Source of the DNA: Flagellimonas myxillae
Lineage (GTDB): Bacteria; Bacteroidota; Bacteroidia; Flavobacteriales; Flavobacteriaceae
Reading direction: 5' to 3'
NCBI RefSeq assembly: GCF_023502235.1
Contig: NZ_JAMFLY010000001.1
Location: 682,001-746,000 of the forward strand
DNA: 64,000 nucleotides
The notes beneath the pieces were generated by a model, which had not been told where the DNA came from, did no database searches, and saw nothing but the letters and a program-made list of their open reading frames with translations. Shown here in pieces: positions 8,371 through 16,211 of the stretch. A program made the position numbers and the translations under genes. Each line of letters begins with the position of its first letter. Position 1 is the stretch's first letter.

Positions 8371-9570
8371 TTAGAACACCTTGCGCTCTGTCAAATACAG
8401 AATTCCCTCATCTTTTTGATTTAGGAGACGTTTGGTCTTGAGGTAACGGTTGTGGTTGAATTCATCAAAATGTTCAGCATTCTGCTCCATGCTACTGATG
8501 TGTACATCGCCTGCCGCGTGTATAAATTCATTGTTGCCGATCCACATGCCCACATGGGTCGCTTTTTCCAAGGTGGAATCCGTGGCCTTTCGTCCAAAAA
8601 AGAGTAAATCTCCAGGAAGCAGTTTACTGAAATCCCCATCAGCATCAACCAATACCCCTTCATGGACTTGTTGGGAAGCATCTCTGGGAATAATCATTCC
8701 GTTCATAAAAAAAACGGTTTTGGTAAAGCCGCTACAATCGACCCCTTTGGCCGAGGTTCCTCCCCAGAGGTAGGGAACACCAAGCATTTTCTTTGAGGTT
8801 GCTACCAAGGCTTCGTTGCTGAATGGAAGTTGTGTTTTCCAATCTTGGTATGGAGCTGCCTCGGCTTTGGAGATATAGGCTTTTTTGCCATCGGCGTAGG
8901 TAGCCTCAAAAAAGTCCCCTTGCTCCCCGTTCAATTGCAAAATGTTGCCGAAAACCAAATCGGACACAACTTGGGAAGTCCTATCCGCTTTCTCAAAGGA
9001 ATTTCCAAATGTTTTCGTATAGATCAATTTATCCGAACCCTGCCAATCTTCAAACTGACTTTTGTCCATTAAAGCGACACCACCGCTGTCCACCCAACCC
9101 AAGTAATGGTCCGGCGTTTGTATACGGTACCAGCTTTTATTTTTTTGAAAGATTTTTACCGGGGTTCCCATAATCGCTTGGGTGACCATTTCGGCAGAAT
9201 GCGCAGGTCGTCCACGCAGGTTGGCGACTGAAACCTTGATAACGCCATGTATGTTGCCCTCGAGCGCTTGGGACGGAAGAACTTCAACACTATCAACATA
9301 GCTAATTTGGTGTTTTTCCAATTCTAATTGAAGCGCCTTTAGGGCTTCGGGAAGGTTGGTGGAGCCTTTCAAAATATAGCCATCATTGTTCGGTTCGGCC
9401 CCAATTTCAAAAATGGCGATTCGCTTATCAGGCACATGGGCCTTAGCTACCGTGGAAATAGCAGTCTCAATGGCTTGGTGTTGTGAAGACGAATTCGTAT
9501 TACAGGAGGCGAAAAACAGGGTGAGACCAATTAGTAGTGGTATTTCTTTTCGGAAAAATGGATACTTCAT
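8371..9570 (-). CDS. NlpC/P60 peptidase lipoprotein with SH3 domains
   Basis: The 399-residue lipoprotein (signal ending LTLFFASC) is a probable cell-wall peptide endopeptidase cutting between gamma-D-Glu and the diamino acid. Two bacterial SH3-like domains occupy about residues 110-240 (for example RGRPAHSAEMVTQAIMG), followed by the NlpC/P60 domain with the triad Cys279 (GVDCSGFT), His339 (ATHVGMWIG) and His351 (EFIHAAGD). All catalytic residues are present. It lies 63 bp after the BioF-like gene in the same direction, and the nearby epimerase acts on L-Ala-D/L-Glu, the dipeptide such an enzyme would release, so the three genes form a plausible murein-peptide salvage group. Confidence 0.92.
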   Translation of the reverse strand: MKYPFFRKEIPLLIGLTLFFASCNTNSSSQHQAIETAISTVAKAHVPDKRIAIFEIGAEPNNDGYILKGSTNLPEALKALQLELEKHQISYVDSVEVLPSQALEGNIHGVIKVSVANLRGRPAHSAEMVTQAIMGTPVKIFQKNKSWYRIQTPDHYLGWVDSGGVALMDKSQFEDWQGSDKLIYTKTFGNSFEKADRTSQVVSDLVFGNILQLNGEQGDFFEATYADGKKAYISKAEAAPYQDWKTQLPFSNEALVATSKKMLGVPYLWGGTSAKGVDCSGFTKTVFFMNGMIIPRDASQQVHEGVLVDADGDFSKLLPGDLLFFGRKATDSTLEKATHVGMWIGNNEFIHAAGDVHISSMEQNAEHFDEFNHNRYLKTKRLLNQKDEGILYLTERKVF

Positions 9571-9633
9571 AGGTTCAGTTTGTATTTTACTTCATTGGAC
9601 ACGTACAAGGTACACAATTGACGCAACTCAATT

Positions 9634-10683
9634 TTAAAGGATAAAATTATTCAGACAATCCACTAGATCTTGTACATCCTGTTTTTTGTGATAGGCGCTC
9701 AGAACAATTCTACTGACAATGGGACCCTTATGGTCAGGATAATTGAAATTGGTAAAAATAAACCCCTTCCCTTCCAAGTAGTTGGCCAATTCCAGATTAC
9801 GGAATTCAAAAGTTGGATGTCCGTTGATATGGGTGAAAAGTTGCAAAATATCGGGCAGACTTTCCAAATAATCCAGATGTTCGAACAGGCGAGCCCTTCT
9901 TTCCTTGTAAATATCCCCAGCATATAAAAGTGTGCTAAGGAAAGCTGGGGCTGCCGGGCTTGCTCCCCCAAAAAAAGCTGTATCCCGGAGTACATCCACC
10001 GTACTTTTGGTGCCAAAAATGGCCCCGGCCTGTATACCCAAACCTTTTCCAAGGGAGCAGCAGACAATGAGTTGAGCGGGTTGTAGTTCCTTTAATGTGC
10101 TATAGCAGCCGTTGCCATTGGCTCCTACCAATCCGATACCATGCGAATCATCTCCCACCAGGATAACTTTGTCTAATGGCAATTGCCGTAACATCGCGAA
10201 ATCTGGATATTGTCCTTTGGAAAAGTCGATGGTGTCAAAAAGGATAGCTGGGACAGCATCCTTTCCCAAGTTCAACATTTCGTTCAGCTTTGCATGAAAT
10301 TCTTCTGGGCTGGACGTGTTGATCACATTATCCGTTGATAGCGCTATATGCGCATTGGGTACTGCAATTGTAGGGTGCCCCTGCTGTACAAGGGTCTGTA
10401 CCACCAACTGCGCGGCCAAATATCCTGAGGAAAGCGTTATACAGGCTTGGCTACCCACCATGTTGGCCAAATGGGCCTCCGCTTTTTCAAAGATGCTTAG
10501 CTGAATGTTGGATTTTCGCGAAGCGCCATAATTGGTGCCATAGCGTTTTAGATTTTTGATGTATAGGTCTTGAAACTCTTTGTCCAATTGAAGTCCTAAA
10601 TAGCTTGTTCCCCCAAAATAGAGGTATTCTTTGCCGTTTTTATGAATCGTACGCCCTGGGAAAGAATCAATGGTGATTGCCAT
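9634..10683 (-). CDS. BioF/KBL-like PLP-dependent acyltransferase/aminotransferase family protein
   Basis: The 349-residue fold-type I PLP enzyme resembles 8-amino-7-oxononanoate synthase and glycine C-acetyltransferase (alpha-oxoamine synthases). Seen are the N-terminal LYFGGTSYLGLQ, SRKSNIQLSIFEKAEAHLA, VGDDSHGIGLVG (the Asp-x-x-His binding the PLP ring) and the Schiff-base Lys213 in CCSLGKGLGIQAG. It is somewhat shorter than BioF (about 385). It starts 2 bp after the epimerase stop and precedes the peptidase, so a role on amino acids or peptides released from peptidoglycan is more likely than biotin synthesis; no other bio genes are nearby. The true reaction is unknown. Confidence 0.8.
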   Translation of the reverse strand: MAITIDSFPGRTIHKNGKEYLYFGGTSYLGLQLDKEFQDLYIKNLKRYGTNYGASRKSNIQLSIFEKAEAHLANMVGSQACITLSSGYLAAQLVVQTLVQQGHPTIAVPNAHIALSTDNVINTSSPEEFHAKLNEMLNLGKDAVPAILFDTIDFSKGQYPDFAMLRQLPLDKVILVGDDSHGIGLVGANGNGCYSTLKELQPAQLIVCCSLGKGLGIQAGAIFGTKSTVDVLRDTAFFGGASPAAPAFLSTLLYAGDIYKERRARLFEHLDYLESLPDILQLFTHINGHPTFEFRNLELANYLEGKGFIFTNFNYPDHKGPIVSRIVLSAYHKKQDVQDLVDCLNNFIL

Positions 10684-10685
10684 TA

Positions 10686-11693
10686 TTATAAAGTTACGCC
10701 ACTACCGGCTATGGTGGGGAATGTAATTTCTCCGTTGTTTTTAATGATTACCCCATTGGCAATGTCTTCCTTGAGCAACATGGCCCCATCCATGTCCACG
10801 TAATCCAATTGGGGAAGTAATTGGGCAATAGCGGAAATACCCACTGAGGATTCCGTCATACAGCCCACCATGATTTTAAGGCCCAAGTCCCTTCCCTTCT
10901 TGATCATACGTAGGGCAGGGGTAAGCCCTCCACACTTGGTCAATTTTATGTTGATGCCGTCGAAGAAACCGCTACACTTTTCGACATCACCTTCCTCGAT
11001 ACAGCTTTCATCCGCAATCACGGGAAGCACGCTTTCTTTTTTTACCTTTTCCATGCCTACCCAATCATCGGCTTTTAACGGTTGTTCCAAAAATTCCACC
11101 CCTAATTCTTTTAACAAAGGTGCATTTGCGATAGTTTGTGCTGCGGTCCAGGCACAATTGGCATCAATGCGGAAAACACTATCGGTATGTTTTCGGAGTT
11201 CCCTCACAATGGCCACATCATCGGGTGTGCCCAGTTTTATTTTATAGACCGGCCACGGTTTTTCGTTCAGTTTTTCAACCATTTTTGAAATCGTATCAAT
11301 GCCAATGGTGTAGTTGGTGATGGGATATTTTGAAGATTCGGTCCCCCAAATTTCATACAGCGGTTTATCCAATAGTTTACCGTAAAGGTCATGGGCTGCC
11401 AAATCCAAGGCACAAAGGGTAAAATTTTGAAGTCCCAACTTTTCCAGATAGCTGTAAAAGCGCTCTGGAGTGTCAAAATCATAGGCTTCGATTTGGTTTT
11501 GGACCGCCCCTATTTCTGCCCTCATGCTTTCTACCGTAATGTCGTAGTACGGATTGGAAGTGGATTCACCATATCCCGTTTTTTCGTTGTGGGACAAGCA
11601 GACTATCATAGTGTCTTGGGTTATATGGGTCTCCCTAGAGATACTGAAAGGGTGCTGCAATTGCAACGCGTACTTCCTAATTTCAATGCGCAT
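10686..11693 (-). CDS. L-Ala-D/L-Glu dipeptide epimerase
   Basis: The enolase-superfamily enzyme (335 residues from the ATG at 11693) most resembles dipeptide epimerases that convert L-Ala-D-Glu from murein to L-Ala-L-Glu. The start is chosen because MRIEIRKYALQLQHPFSI begins the capping domain; an upstream in-frame start would add about 29 residues of unrelated sequence. Catalytic pieces are the KxK of VYKIKLG (K151/K153), RIDANCAWT (metal Asp), EFLEQPL (metal Glu), VIADESC (metal Asp) and INIKLTKCGG (second catalytic Lys). Related epimerases in Bacteroides sit next to NlpC/P60 genes, as here. Substrate specificity among dipeptides is inferred. Confidence 0.88.
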   Translation of the reverse strand: MRIEIRKYALQLQHPFSISRETHITQDTMIVCLSHNEKTGYGESTSNPYYDITVESMRAEIGAVQNQIEAYDFDTPERFYSYLEKLGLQNFTLCALDLAAHDLYGKLLDKPLYEIWGTESSKYPITNYTIGIDTISKMVEKLNEKPWPVYKIKLGTPDDVAIVRELRKHTDSVFRIDANCAWTAAQTIANAPLLKELGVEFLEQPLKADDWVGMEKVKKESVLPVIADESCIEEGDVEKCSGFFDGINIKLTKCGGLTPALRMIKKGRDLGLKIMVGCMTESSVGISAIAQLLPQLDYVDMDGAMLLKEDIANGVIIKNNGEITFPTIAGSGVTL

Positions 11694-11739
11694 GCGTATG
11701 ATGGTTTTGAACCTACTAAGATAACCACAACAAGTATTG

Positions 11740-11776
11740 GAAAAACAAAAAACCCGCTGATATTTCAACGGGTTTT
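11740..11776 (-). terminator. Terminator of the DUF2807 gene
   Basis: AACCCGCTGA (11751-11760) and TCAACGGGTT (11765-11774) form a stem with one mismatch around TATT. Read on the minus strand the hairpin is followed by TTTTTTGTTTTT, so it should end transcription coming from the gene at 11848-12570. Confidence 0.8.
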
Positions 11777-11847
11777 CCAAGTTTTGGATAACTTGATTTG
11801 TCTGCTAAAACAACCGAAAACTTCGGAATTTCTGTATATAGATTAAA

Positions 11848-12570
11848 TCAATATTTATGGACACTGCCAGAAACTGATTTCTTTGTATGTACCTTGGCAT
11901 CCCCGGTATAGGATATATCCGCTCCGCTACTTGCATCTGCGGTGAGCTTTTCTGACACATTTACCGAGATTCCAGAACCGCTGCTAGCGTCTGCGTTGCA
12001 GGTTTTTGCCAAAAGTTCCCGGGCACGGATATCAGCTCCGCTGCTGGCGTCTGCGTAAAGCGCCTCCACCGAACCGGATATTTTAATGTCCGCACCACTA
12101 CTTGCGTCTGCCGACACTTCGGAAGCAACAAGCTCAATAAGCAGGTCGGAACCACTGCTGGCGTCCAACTCCAATTTTTCGGACTCGATGACGTTCTGCG
12201 CGATAAGGTCGGCTCCACTTGAACTTTTTAAACCAGTTACCACAGGGAGGGAAACATATACTTTCTTAGTGGCCCTGCCAATGTTTTCAATGGCGTGTAT
12301 TCTTAGTTTTCCATCTCTGATATCGGTGCCAATAAGGTCGATGATGTTCTCGTCCGCTTCCACCGAAATACTGAAATCTTGGTCTTGGGTTACAAATACG
12401 TCCAAACCTTCCGAGGCGGAAACCACGGTGAAATCTCCTGTTACCTTGCGGGTTTCCTCCACTACTTGTCCATTACCTTTTTTACCGCTCCCAAAGTTGA
12501 TGTCCATCACACAGGAGGAGGCAAAAAGTGCCATTAAAACTGCGATTGCGATTCTTGCTAAAGTTGTCAT
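11848..12570 (-). CDS. DUF2807 (GIN-domain) lipoprotein with beta-helix repeats
   Basis: The 240-residue lipoprotein (signal ending LMALFASSC) belongs to the DUF2807 family, predicted to form a right-handed beta-helix. After residue about 120 the sequence is a run of imperfect repeats built on DASSGADI (LDASSGSDLLI, ADASSGADIKI, ADASSGADIRA, ADASSGSGISV, ADASSGADISY), spaced 19-20 residues, one helix turn each. The repeats are visible in the DNA too. Last gene of the padR-pspC-DUF2807 series; association with PspC and PadR is common in Flavobacteriia and suggests an envelope-related role. No enzymatic motif. Confidence 0.9.
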   Translation of the reverse strand: MTTLARIAIAVLMALFASSCVMDINFGSGKKGNGQVVEETRKVTGDFTVVSASEGLDVFVTQDQDFSISVEADENIIDLIGTDIRDGKLRIHAIENIGRATKKVYVSLPVVTGLKSSSGADLIAQNVIESEKLELDASSGSDLLIELVASEVSADASSGADIKISGSVEALYADASSGADIRARELLAKTCNADASSGSGISVNVSEKLTADASSGADISYTGDAKVHTKKSVSGSVHKY

Positions 12571-12653
12571 GATTGTTCTTTTTGATTGATTAAAATTCGT
12601 GTTTATGATTGTTGTTTTCTATTAAAGCATTCCCAATTGTCAAAAAATTGGAT

Positions 12654-14384
12654 TCAATTGTTGTTTTCCCCTGCTTTTATCTCCAGGCCGTCCTCGTCCA
12701 GTTTCATTTGGAACTGTTCGTTCCTGTCTTTGATGTTTATGTTCACCCCATCTTCATCGATAATGATCTTACCACCTTCCTCGGTCTCTTCCAATTCGGG
12801 TTCTTCGGGGCAATCCAAACATTTTAGTTCCCCATCTTCGCCCATTACCCAGGTATGGCCTATAATGTCACTTCGATAGTAATCCCTATCATTTTTGATT
12901 CCTCTGCCTACATGCCCCCTTGTGGATTCTTGGAATTGGACAAATTTGCCCTCCGGCAGGTAGATTGTCGAGGTAACTTCTTGGTTTCTGGCCTTGCTCG
13001 ATGTTGGAGTAGTCAAATAATCGTCCAGGATGATCTGATTGTCGGACAACTCATACCCATAACTGATTTGTTTGGCCCTCTCCCTTGCCGCCAAAGTGGT
13101 TCTTCCGTGCGAATCTTTCCTAACATTTAGGGAAACGATGCTGTCTTCGGCCTTTCTCAATCTAATGTCCACTTCGTCCGAGATTAGGATACGGGTATCG
13201 TTTTCATCATAGGTAAAGCGCATTCTTCCAAAGTGTACTTCTTCCATATTAAATTCCAATTCGGAGTCACGCATTTTTATGACCAAGGTATCTGAAGTGT
13301 TATCCGCCACTAGTTGCTCCCGAACATTTACACTTCCCACGTTGGTAAACTCAGCAGCCTGACGGATACCCAAAGCAAACAACGTACCGATGGAAATTAG
13401 CCATAATCCCAATAAGGAGAACTTGGCAATATTACCAATGGATTTCAGGTTGTTCACCAAGATTTTCAATCCCAAGTACATAAGGAAGAAGAAGGGGATG
13501 CCAATCGTGAAAAATATAAGGATGGACATGACCCAAACAGGAGTTCCTGTTGTACCGACAATTTCATAAAAGTCTACGCCGGGAATATGTACTGCATTGG
13601 AAATACCTACGGTAAACATGGCAATGAATAAACTGATCATGGCAGATGCCCCAATGATGATCAATAAAATCCCAATGAATTTGCCAATGATTTTAAAGAA
13701 GAACATAATAATGTCCCCTATTGTATCAAAAAAGGTCTTGGAGCCGCTCTTGACCTTGTTGCCCACTTTTTCGTAGTCAACATTTTTTACTTTGTCTGCA
13801 ACATCATCAAACCCCTCTTTAACTTTGCGTTCTATATTGCTGATGTTGATGGGCTCTCCCGACATATCCAGTTTTTGGGAGGTTGTAGTCGCTTCGGGAA
13901 CCAAAATCCAAAGTAGAATGTAGGCCACCAATCCAAAACCGCTGAAAATGGTCAAAATGATGAAGAGCAATCTAACCCAAAGGGCATCTATACCGAGGTA
14001 GTGCTCCAAACCGGCACAAACTCCACCAATGTACTTTTGGTCAATATCCCTGTACAATTTTTTAGTTCTGCGAGTGCCTTGTTCCTGCGATTTTCGTGGT
14101 TCATCTTCAAAGATGTCCTCGTCCACCATATAATCCTCGGGTTGTCCCATTATATTAATGACTTCATCCACTTCCTTTTGGGTAATGACCTGTCGCTCAT
14201 TTTCCATTTTTTCGAGGAAAAGCTCGGCCACCCGGGCTTCAATGTCGGCTATGATCTCGTCGCTACCCGCCGTCCCGGAAAAGGACCGTTTTATGGATTC
14301 CAGGTATCGCCTAAGCCTGTTATACGCCTCATCATCGATGTGAAACAGGGTATTTGCTAGATTTATATTTACTGTCTTGTTCAT
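12654..14384 (-). CDS. PspC-domain membrane protein
   Basis: The 576-residue membrane protein has an N-terminal helical region (NINLANTLFHIDDEAYNRL, typical of flavobacterial PspC proteins), the PspC domain at about residues 105-170 (RTKKLYRDIDQKYIGGVCAGLEHYLG followed by two membrane helices; the first 20 residues of this motif are the linker), a linker with helices, three or four further membrane segments around 220-350, and a C-terminal soluble domain ending in acidic, DUF-like beta strands. PspC proteins in proteobacteria regulate envelope stress responses; here the architecture is larger. It starts 8 bp after padR and precedes the DUF2807 gene, one operon. Confidence 0.9.
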   Translation of the reverse strand: MNKTVNINLANTLFHIDDEAYNRLRRYLESIKRSFSGTAGSDEIIADIEARVAELFLEKMENERQVITQKEVDEVINIMGQPEDYMVDEDIFEDEPRKSQEQGTRRTKKLYRDIDQKYIGGVCAGLEHYLGIDALWVRLLFIILTIFSGFGLVAYILLWILVPEATTTSQKLDMSGEPINISNIERKVKEGFDDVADKVKNVDYEKVGNKVKSGSKTFFDTIGDIIMFFFKIIGKFIGILLIIIGASAMISLFIAMFTVGISNAVHIPGVDFYEIVGTTGTPVWVMSILIFFTIGIPFFFLMYLGLKILVNNLKSIGNIAKFSLLGLWLISIGTLFALGIRQAAEFTNVGSVNVREQLVADNTSDTLVIKMRDSELEFNMEEVHFGRMRFTYDENDTRILISDEVDIRLRKAEDSIVSLNVRKDSHGRTTLAARERAKQISYGYELSDNQIILDDYLTTPTSSKARNQEVTSTIYLPEGKFVQFQESTRGHVGRGIKNDRDYYRSDIIGHTWVMGEDGELKCLDCPEEPELEETEEGGKIIIDEDGVNINIKDRNEQFQMKLDEDGLEIKAGENNN

Positions 14385-14392
14385 TGCGTGAT

Positions 14393-14722
14393 TTATTTTG
14401 TGTTGGTTACCAGATTGACTGCATTTCTAAGTTCGTCCCAGGTGCCATTGAGTTCGTTTAGGAACAGGCGGCCAGTTTCGGTAAGGGCATAATATTTTCT
14501 TGGCGGTCCCGATGTGGATTCTTCCCAACGATAGTTGAGCAAACCGGCATTTTTTAACCTCGTGAGAAGCGGATAAATCGTGCCTTCCACCACTAGCATC
14601 TTTGCGTCTTTTAGGGCACCGAGTATCTCTGAGGCATACTTGTCCTTATCACTCAGGATAGAGAGAATGCAATACTCCAGAACCCCCTTGCGCATTTGTG
14701 CTTTTGTGTTTTCTATGTTCAT
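14393..14722 (-). CDS. PadR family transcriptional regulator
   Basis: The 109-residue winged-helix regulator has the standard PadR form: KGVLEYCILSILSDKDKYAS, then ILGALKDAKMLVVEGTIYPL (recognition region), GLLNYRWEESTSGPPRKYYA wing, TETGRLFLNEL, and a short C-terminal dimerisation helix. It heads the padR-pspC-DUF2807 operon and probably regulates it; a perfect 15-bp palindrome lies 22 bp before its ATG. The inducer is unknown. Confidence 0.92.
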   Translation of the reverse strand: MNIENTKAQMRKGVLEYCILSILSDKDKYASEILGALKDAKMLVVEGTIYPLLTRLKNAGLLNYRWEESTSGPPRKYYALTETGRLFLNELNGTWDELRNAVNLVTNTK

Positions 14723-14743
14723 AATTTCATGATTCTAATTTTG

Positions 14744-14758
14744 CCGAACCAGGTTCGG
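14744..14758. promoter_or_regulatory. Candidate PadR operator
   Basis: CCGAACC-A-GGTTCGG is a perfect 15-bp palindrome with 7-bp arms lying 22-36 bp upstream of the padR start. Its position and symmetry fit an autoregulatory operator. It has no T run, so it is not a terminator. No clear TAnnTTTG box was found between it and padR. Confidence 0.5.
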
Positions 14759-14802
14759 TGTCCGATTAACTGCTCGTTTTTTGTCGACTTTAATTCGACC
14801 TT

Positions 14803-14852
14803 GTTTCCGTACCGTCCCGCTTTGATGAGAAGCGGGTACGGAAACGTTTTTT
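14803..14852 (+). terminator. Large hairpin between DUF4870 gene and padR
   Basis: GTTTCCGTA (14803-14811) pairs with TACGGAAAC (14837-14845), and inside it CCCGCTT pairs with AAGCGGG. The + strand is followed by GTTTTTT, but the genes on both sides are on the minus strand, where no T run follows. It may instead be an attenuator or processing site in the transcript leaving the DUF4870 gene. Confidence 0.5.
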
Positions 14853-14910
14853 GATTGATGATTGTTTTGATTGATGTTTTGTTTTTTGATTGTTGATTAA
14901 ACTCCTTATG

Positions 14911-15393
14911 CTATTTGATGAATTTTATGGTTATGGGATATTTGAACACTTCCCCCTCGTTGGTCTTGATAGTTGCCAAGATGGTATAGACCACATTGAT
15001 CACTACGAGGGCCAATTGTAACAGTCCTGTGATTCCTGCCGGCCAAAAGAGGCGTCCAAGCCTGAAATCATCACTGTTTATATGGATGTTCAGGTTATTA
15101 AAATCGTTCAGGCGATGAAATCCGAACCAGTTCCAATCGAAAATATCTGGTAAAAACCCGATAAAGAAGGGAATGCTTACCAATCCTACCAAAATGGAAT
15201 ACAAGAACATGCTAATCTGAAAATTCAGGGCCTGCTTCCCATTGTAATCCACAAAATCGTAATCCTTTTTGTTGGCCGTCCACAGAATTAGTGGAAGGAT
15301 AAAATTTCCAAAGGGAATAAAGTATTTGGAAAAGGTAGACGCGTGTATGATCGCGGATAAATTTCGTTCGTGTTTGGTTAATGTTGTCGCCAT
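14911..15393 (-). CDS. DUF4870 membrane protein
   Basis: The 160-residue integral membrane protein has the DUF4870 pattern: KHERNLSAIIHASTFSKYFI, a first helix, WTANKKDYDFVDYNGKQALN (the conserved turn), then two or three more helices ending near NVVYTILATIKTNEGE. The soluble insert FDWNWFGFHRLNDFNNLNIH separates helices. Function unknown; this family is often near PadR/PspC genes in Bacteroidota. It has its own promoter and a candidate operator upstream, and reads toward padR across a 188-bp gap. Confidence 0.87.
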   Translation of the reverse strand: MATTLTKHERNLSAIIHASTFSKYFIPFGNFILPLILWTANKKDYDFVDYNGKQALNFQISMFLYSILVGLVSIPFFIGFLPDIFDWNWFGFHRLNDFNNLNIHINSDDFRLGRLFWPAGITGLLQLALVVINVVYTILATIKTNEGEVFKYPITIKFIK

Positions 15394-15446
15394 TTTTAAT
15401 TGATGATTTTTGATAGTAACAATAGTTTGCCTATTAGCTTACGATG

Positions 15447-15454
15447 CAAATATA
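15447..15454 (-). promoter_or_regulatory. -7 promoter box of the DUF4870 gene
   Basis: On the minus strand the sequence is TATATTTG, a perfect TAnnTTTG. A TTTG at 15476-15479 (minus strand) lies 21 bp upstream as a possible -33 element. Transcription should start near 15440, about 47 nt before the ATG. Confidence 0.55.
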
Positions 15455-15467
15455 TATCCAAAAGATG

Positions 15468-15488
15468 GTACTATGCAAAACAAAGTAC
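15468..15488. promoter_or_regulatory. Candidate operator over the DUF4870 -33 region
   Basis: GTACTATG-CAAAA-CAAAGTAC is an inverted repeat with 7 of 8 arm positions matching. It covers the TTTG expected as the -33 element of the DUF4870 promoter, so a bound regulator, possibly the neighbouring PadR protein, would block it. Confidence 0.4.
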
Positions 15489-15525
15489 TAAATATTAACA
15501 TTTATTTAACAAATATCCATGGAAA

Positions 15526-15533
15526 TATTTTTG
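15526..15533 (+). promoter_or_regulatory. -7 promoter box of the DUF4442 gene
   Basis: TATTTTTG fits TAnnTTTG and lies 29 bp before the ATG at 15563. No -33 element is obvious. Confidence 0.5.
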
Positions 15534-15562
15534 CCTATTTTTAAGGGTTCAAAACTCAAGAT

Positions 15563-16018
15563 ATGGCTCTTAAACCCAGTAAATTCAATACATTCACTTT
15601 TTTTAATTTACCGTCTGCATGGTGGTGTGGTGTTCGACTTCGGTACATCGATGAACAAAAAGCCGTAACCACAGTGAAACACCGATGGTTCAATCAGAAC
15701 CCATTTAAATCCATGTTTTGGGCGGTTCAGGGCATGGCCGCGGAACTAAGTACCGGGGCCATGGTCATTAGTCAAATTCAGAAAAGTGGTAAGAAAATCT
15801 CCATGTTGGTTGCCAATAACAAGGCAACATTTACCAAAAAGGCTACGGGTAAAATTACGTTTACGTGTGAGGATGGTCATTTAATCGGGGAGGCCATCGA
15901 AAAAACGATTGCCACAGGACAGGGGCAAACCTTCTGGATGAAGTCTGTAGGAGTAAATCGGGATGGGGTTGAAGTTTCCACCTTCAACTTCGAGTGGACG
16001 GTGAAGATTAAAGGGTGA
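15563..16018 (+). CDS. DUF4442 domain protein (hotdog-fold, thioesterase-like)
   Basis: The 151-residue cytoplasmic protein matches DUF4442, a hotdog-fold group related to acyl-CoA thioesterases (PaaI/YiiD-like). Diagnostic segments are LPSAWWCGVRLRYIDEQKAV, HRWFNQNPFKSMFWAVQGMA and AELSTGAMVISQI, where the hotdog central helix carries the Glu and Ser/Thr region. No signal peptide. It is divergent from the DUF4870 gene and alone; the acyl substrate is unknown. Confidence 0.85.
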   Translation: MALKPSKFNTFTFFNLPSAWWCGVRLRYIDEQKAVTTVKHRWFNQNPFKSMFWAVQGMAAELSTGAMVISQIQKSGKKISMLVANNKATFTKKATGKITFTCEDGHLIGEAIEKTIATGQGQTFWMKSVGVNRDGVEVSTFNFEWTVKIKG

Positions 16019-16211
16019 GGGCCAATAGTGTTCTAGATAGCCTGGGATTTGCCGATTTTGTGGGATTTAACGTCATTCGTCTAAACAATTTTCCTTACCA
16101 TATTTAAAAAGGTACATTAGGGTAACTGAATTACCACTATGATTTTCCACAAATGGGTTCGCCCTTCTGATAGATTCTCCTGTAACCAAGACAATCTTTT
16201 AAATAGCGGTC

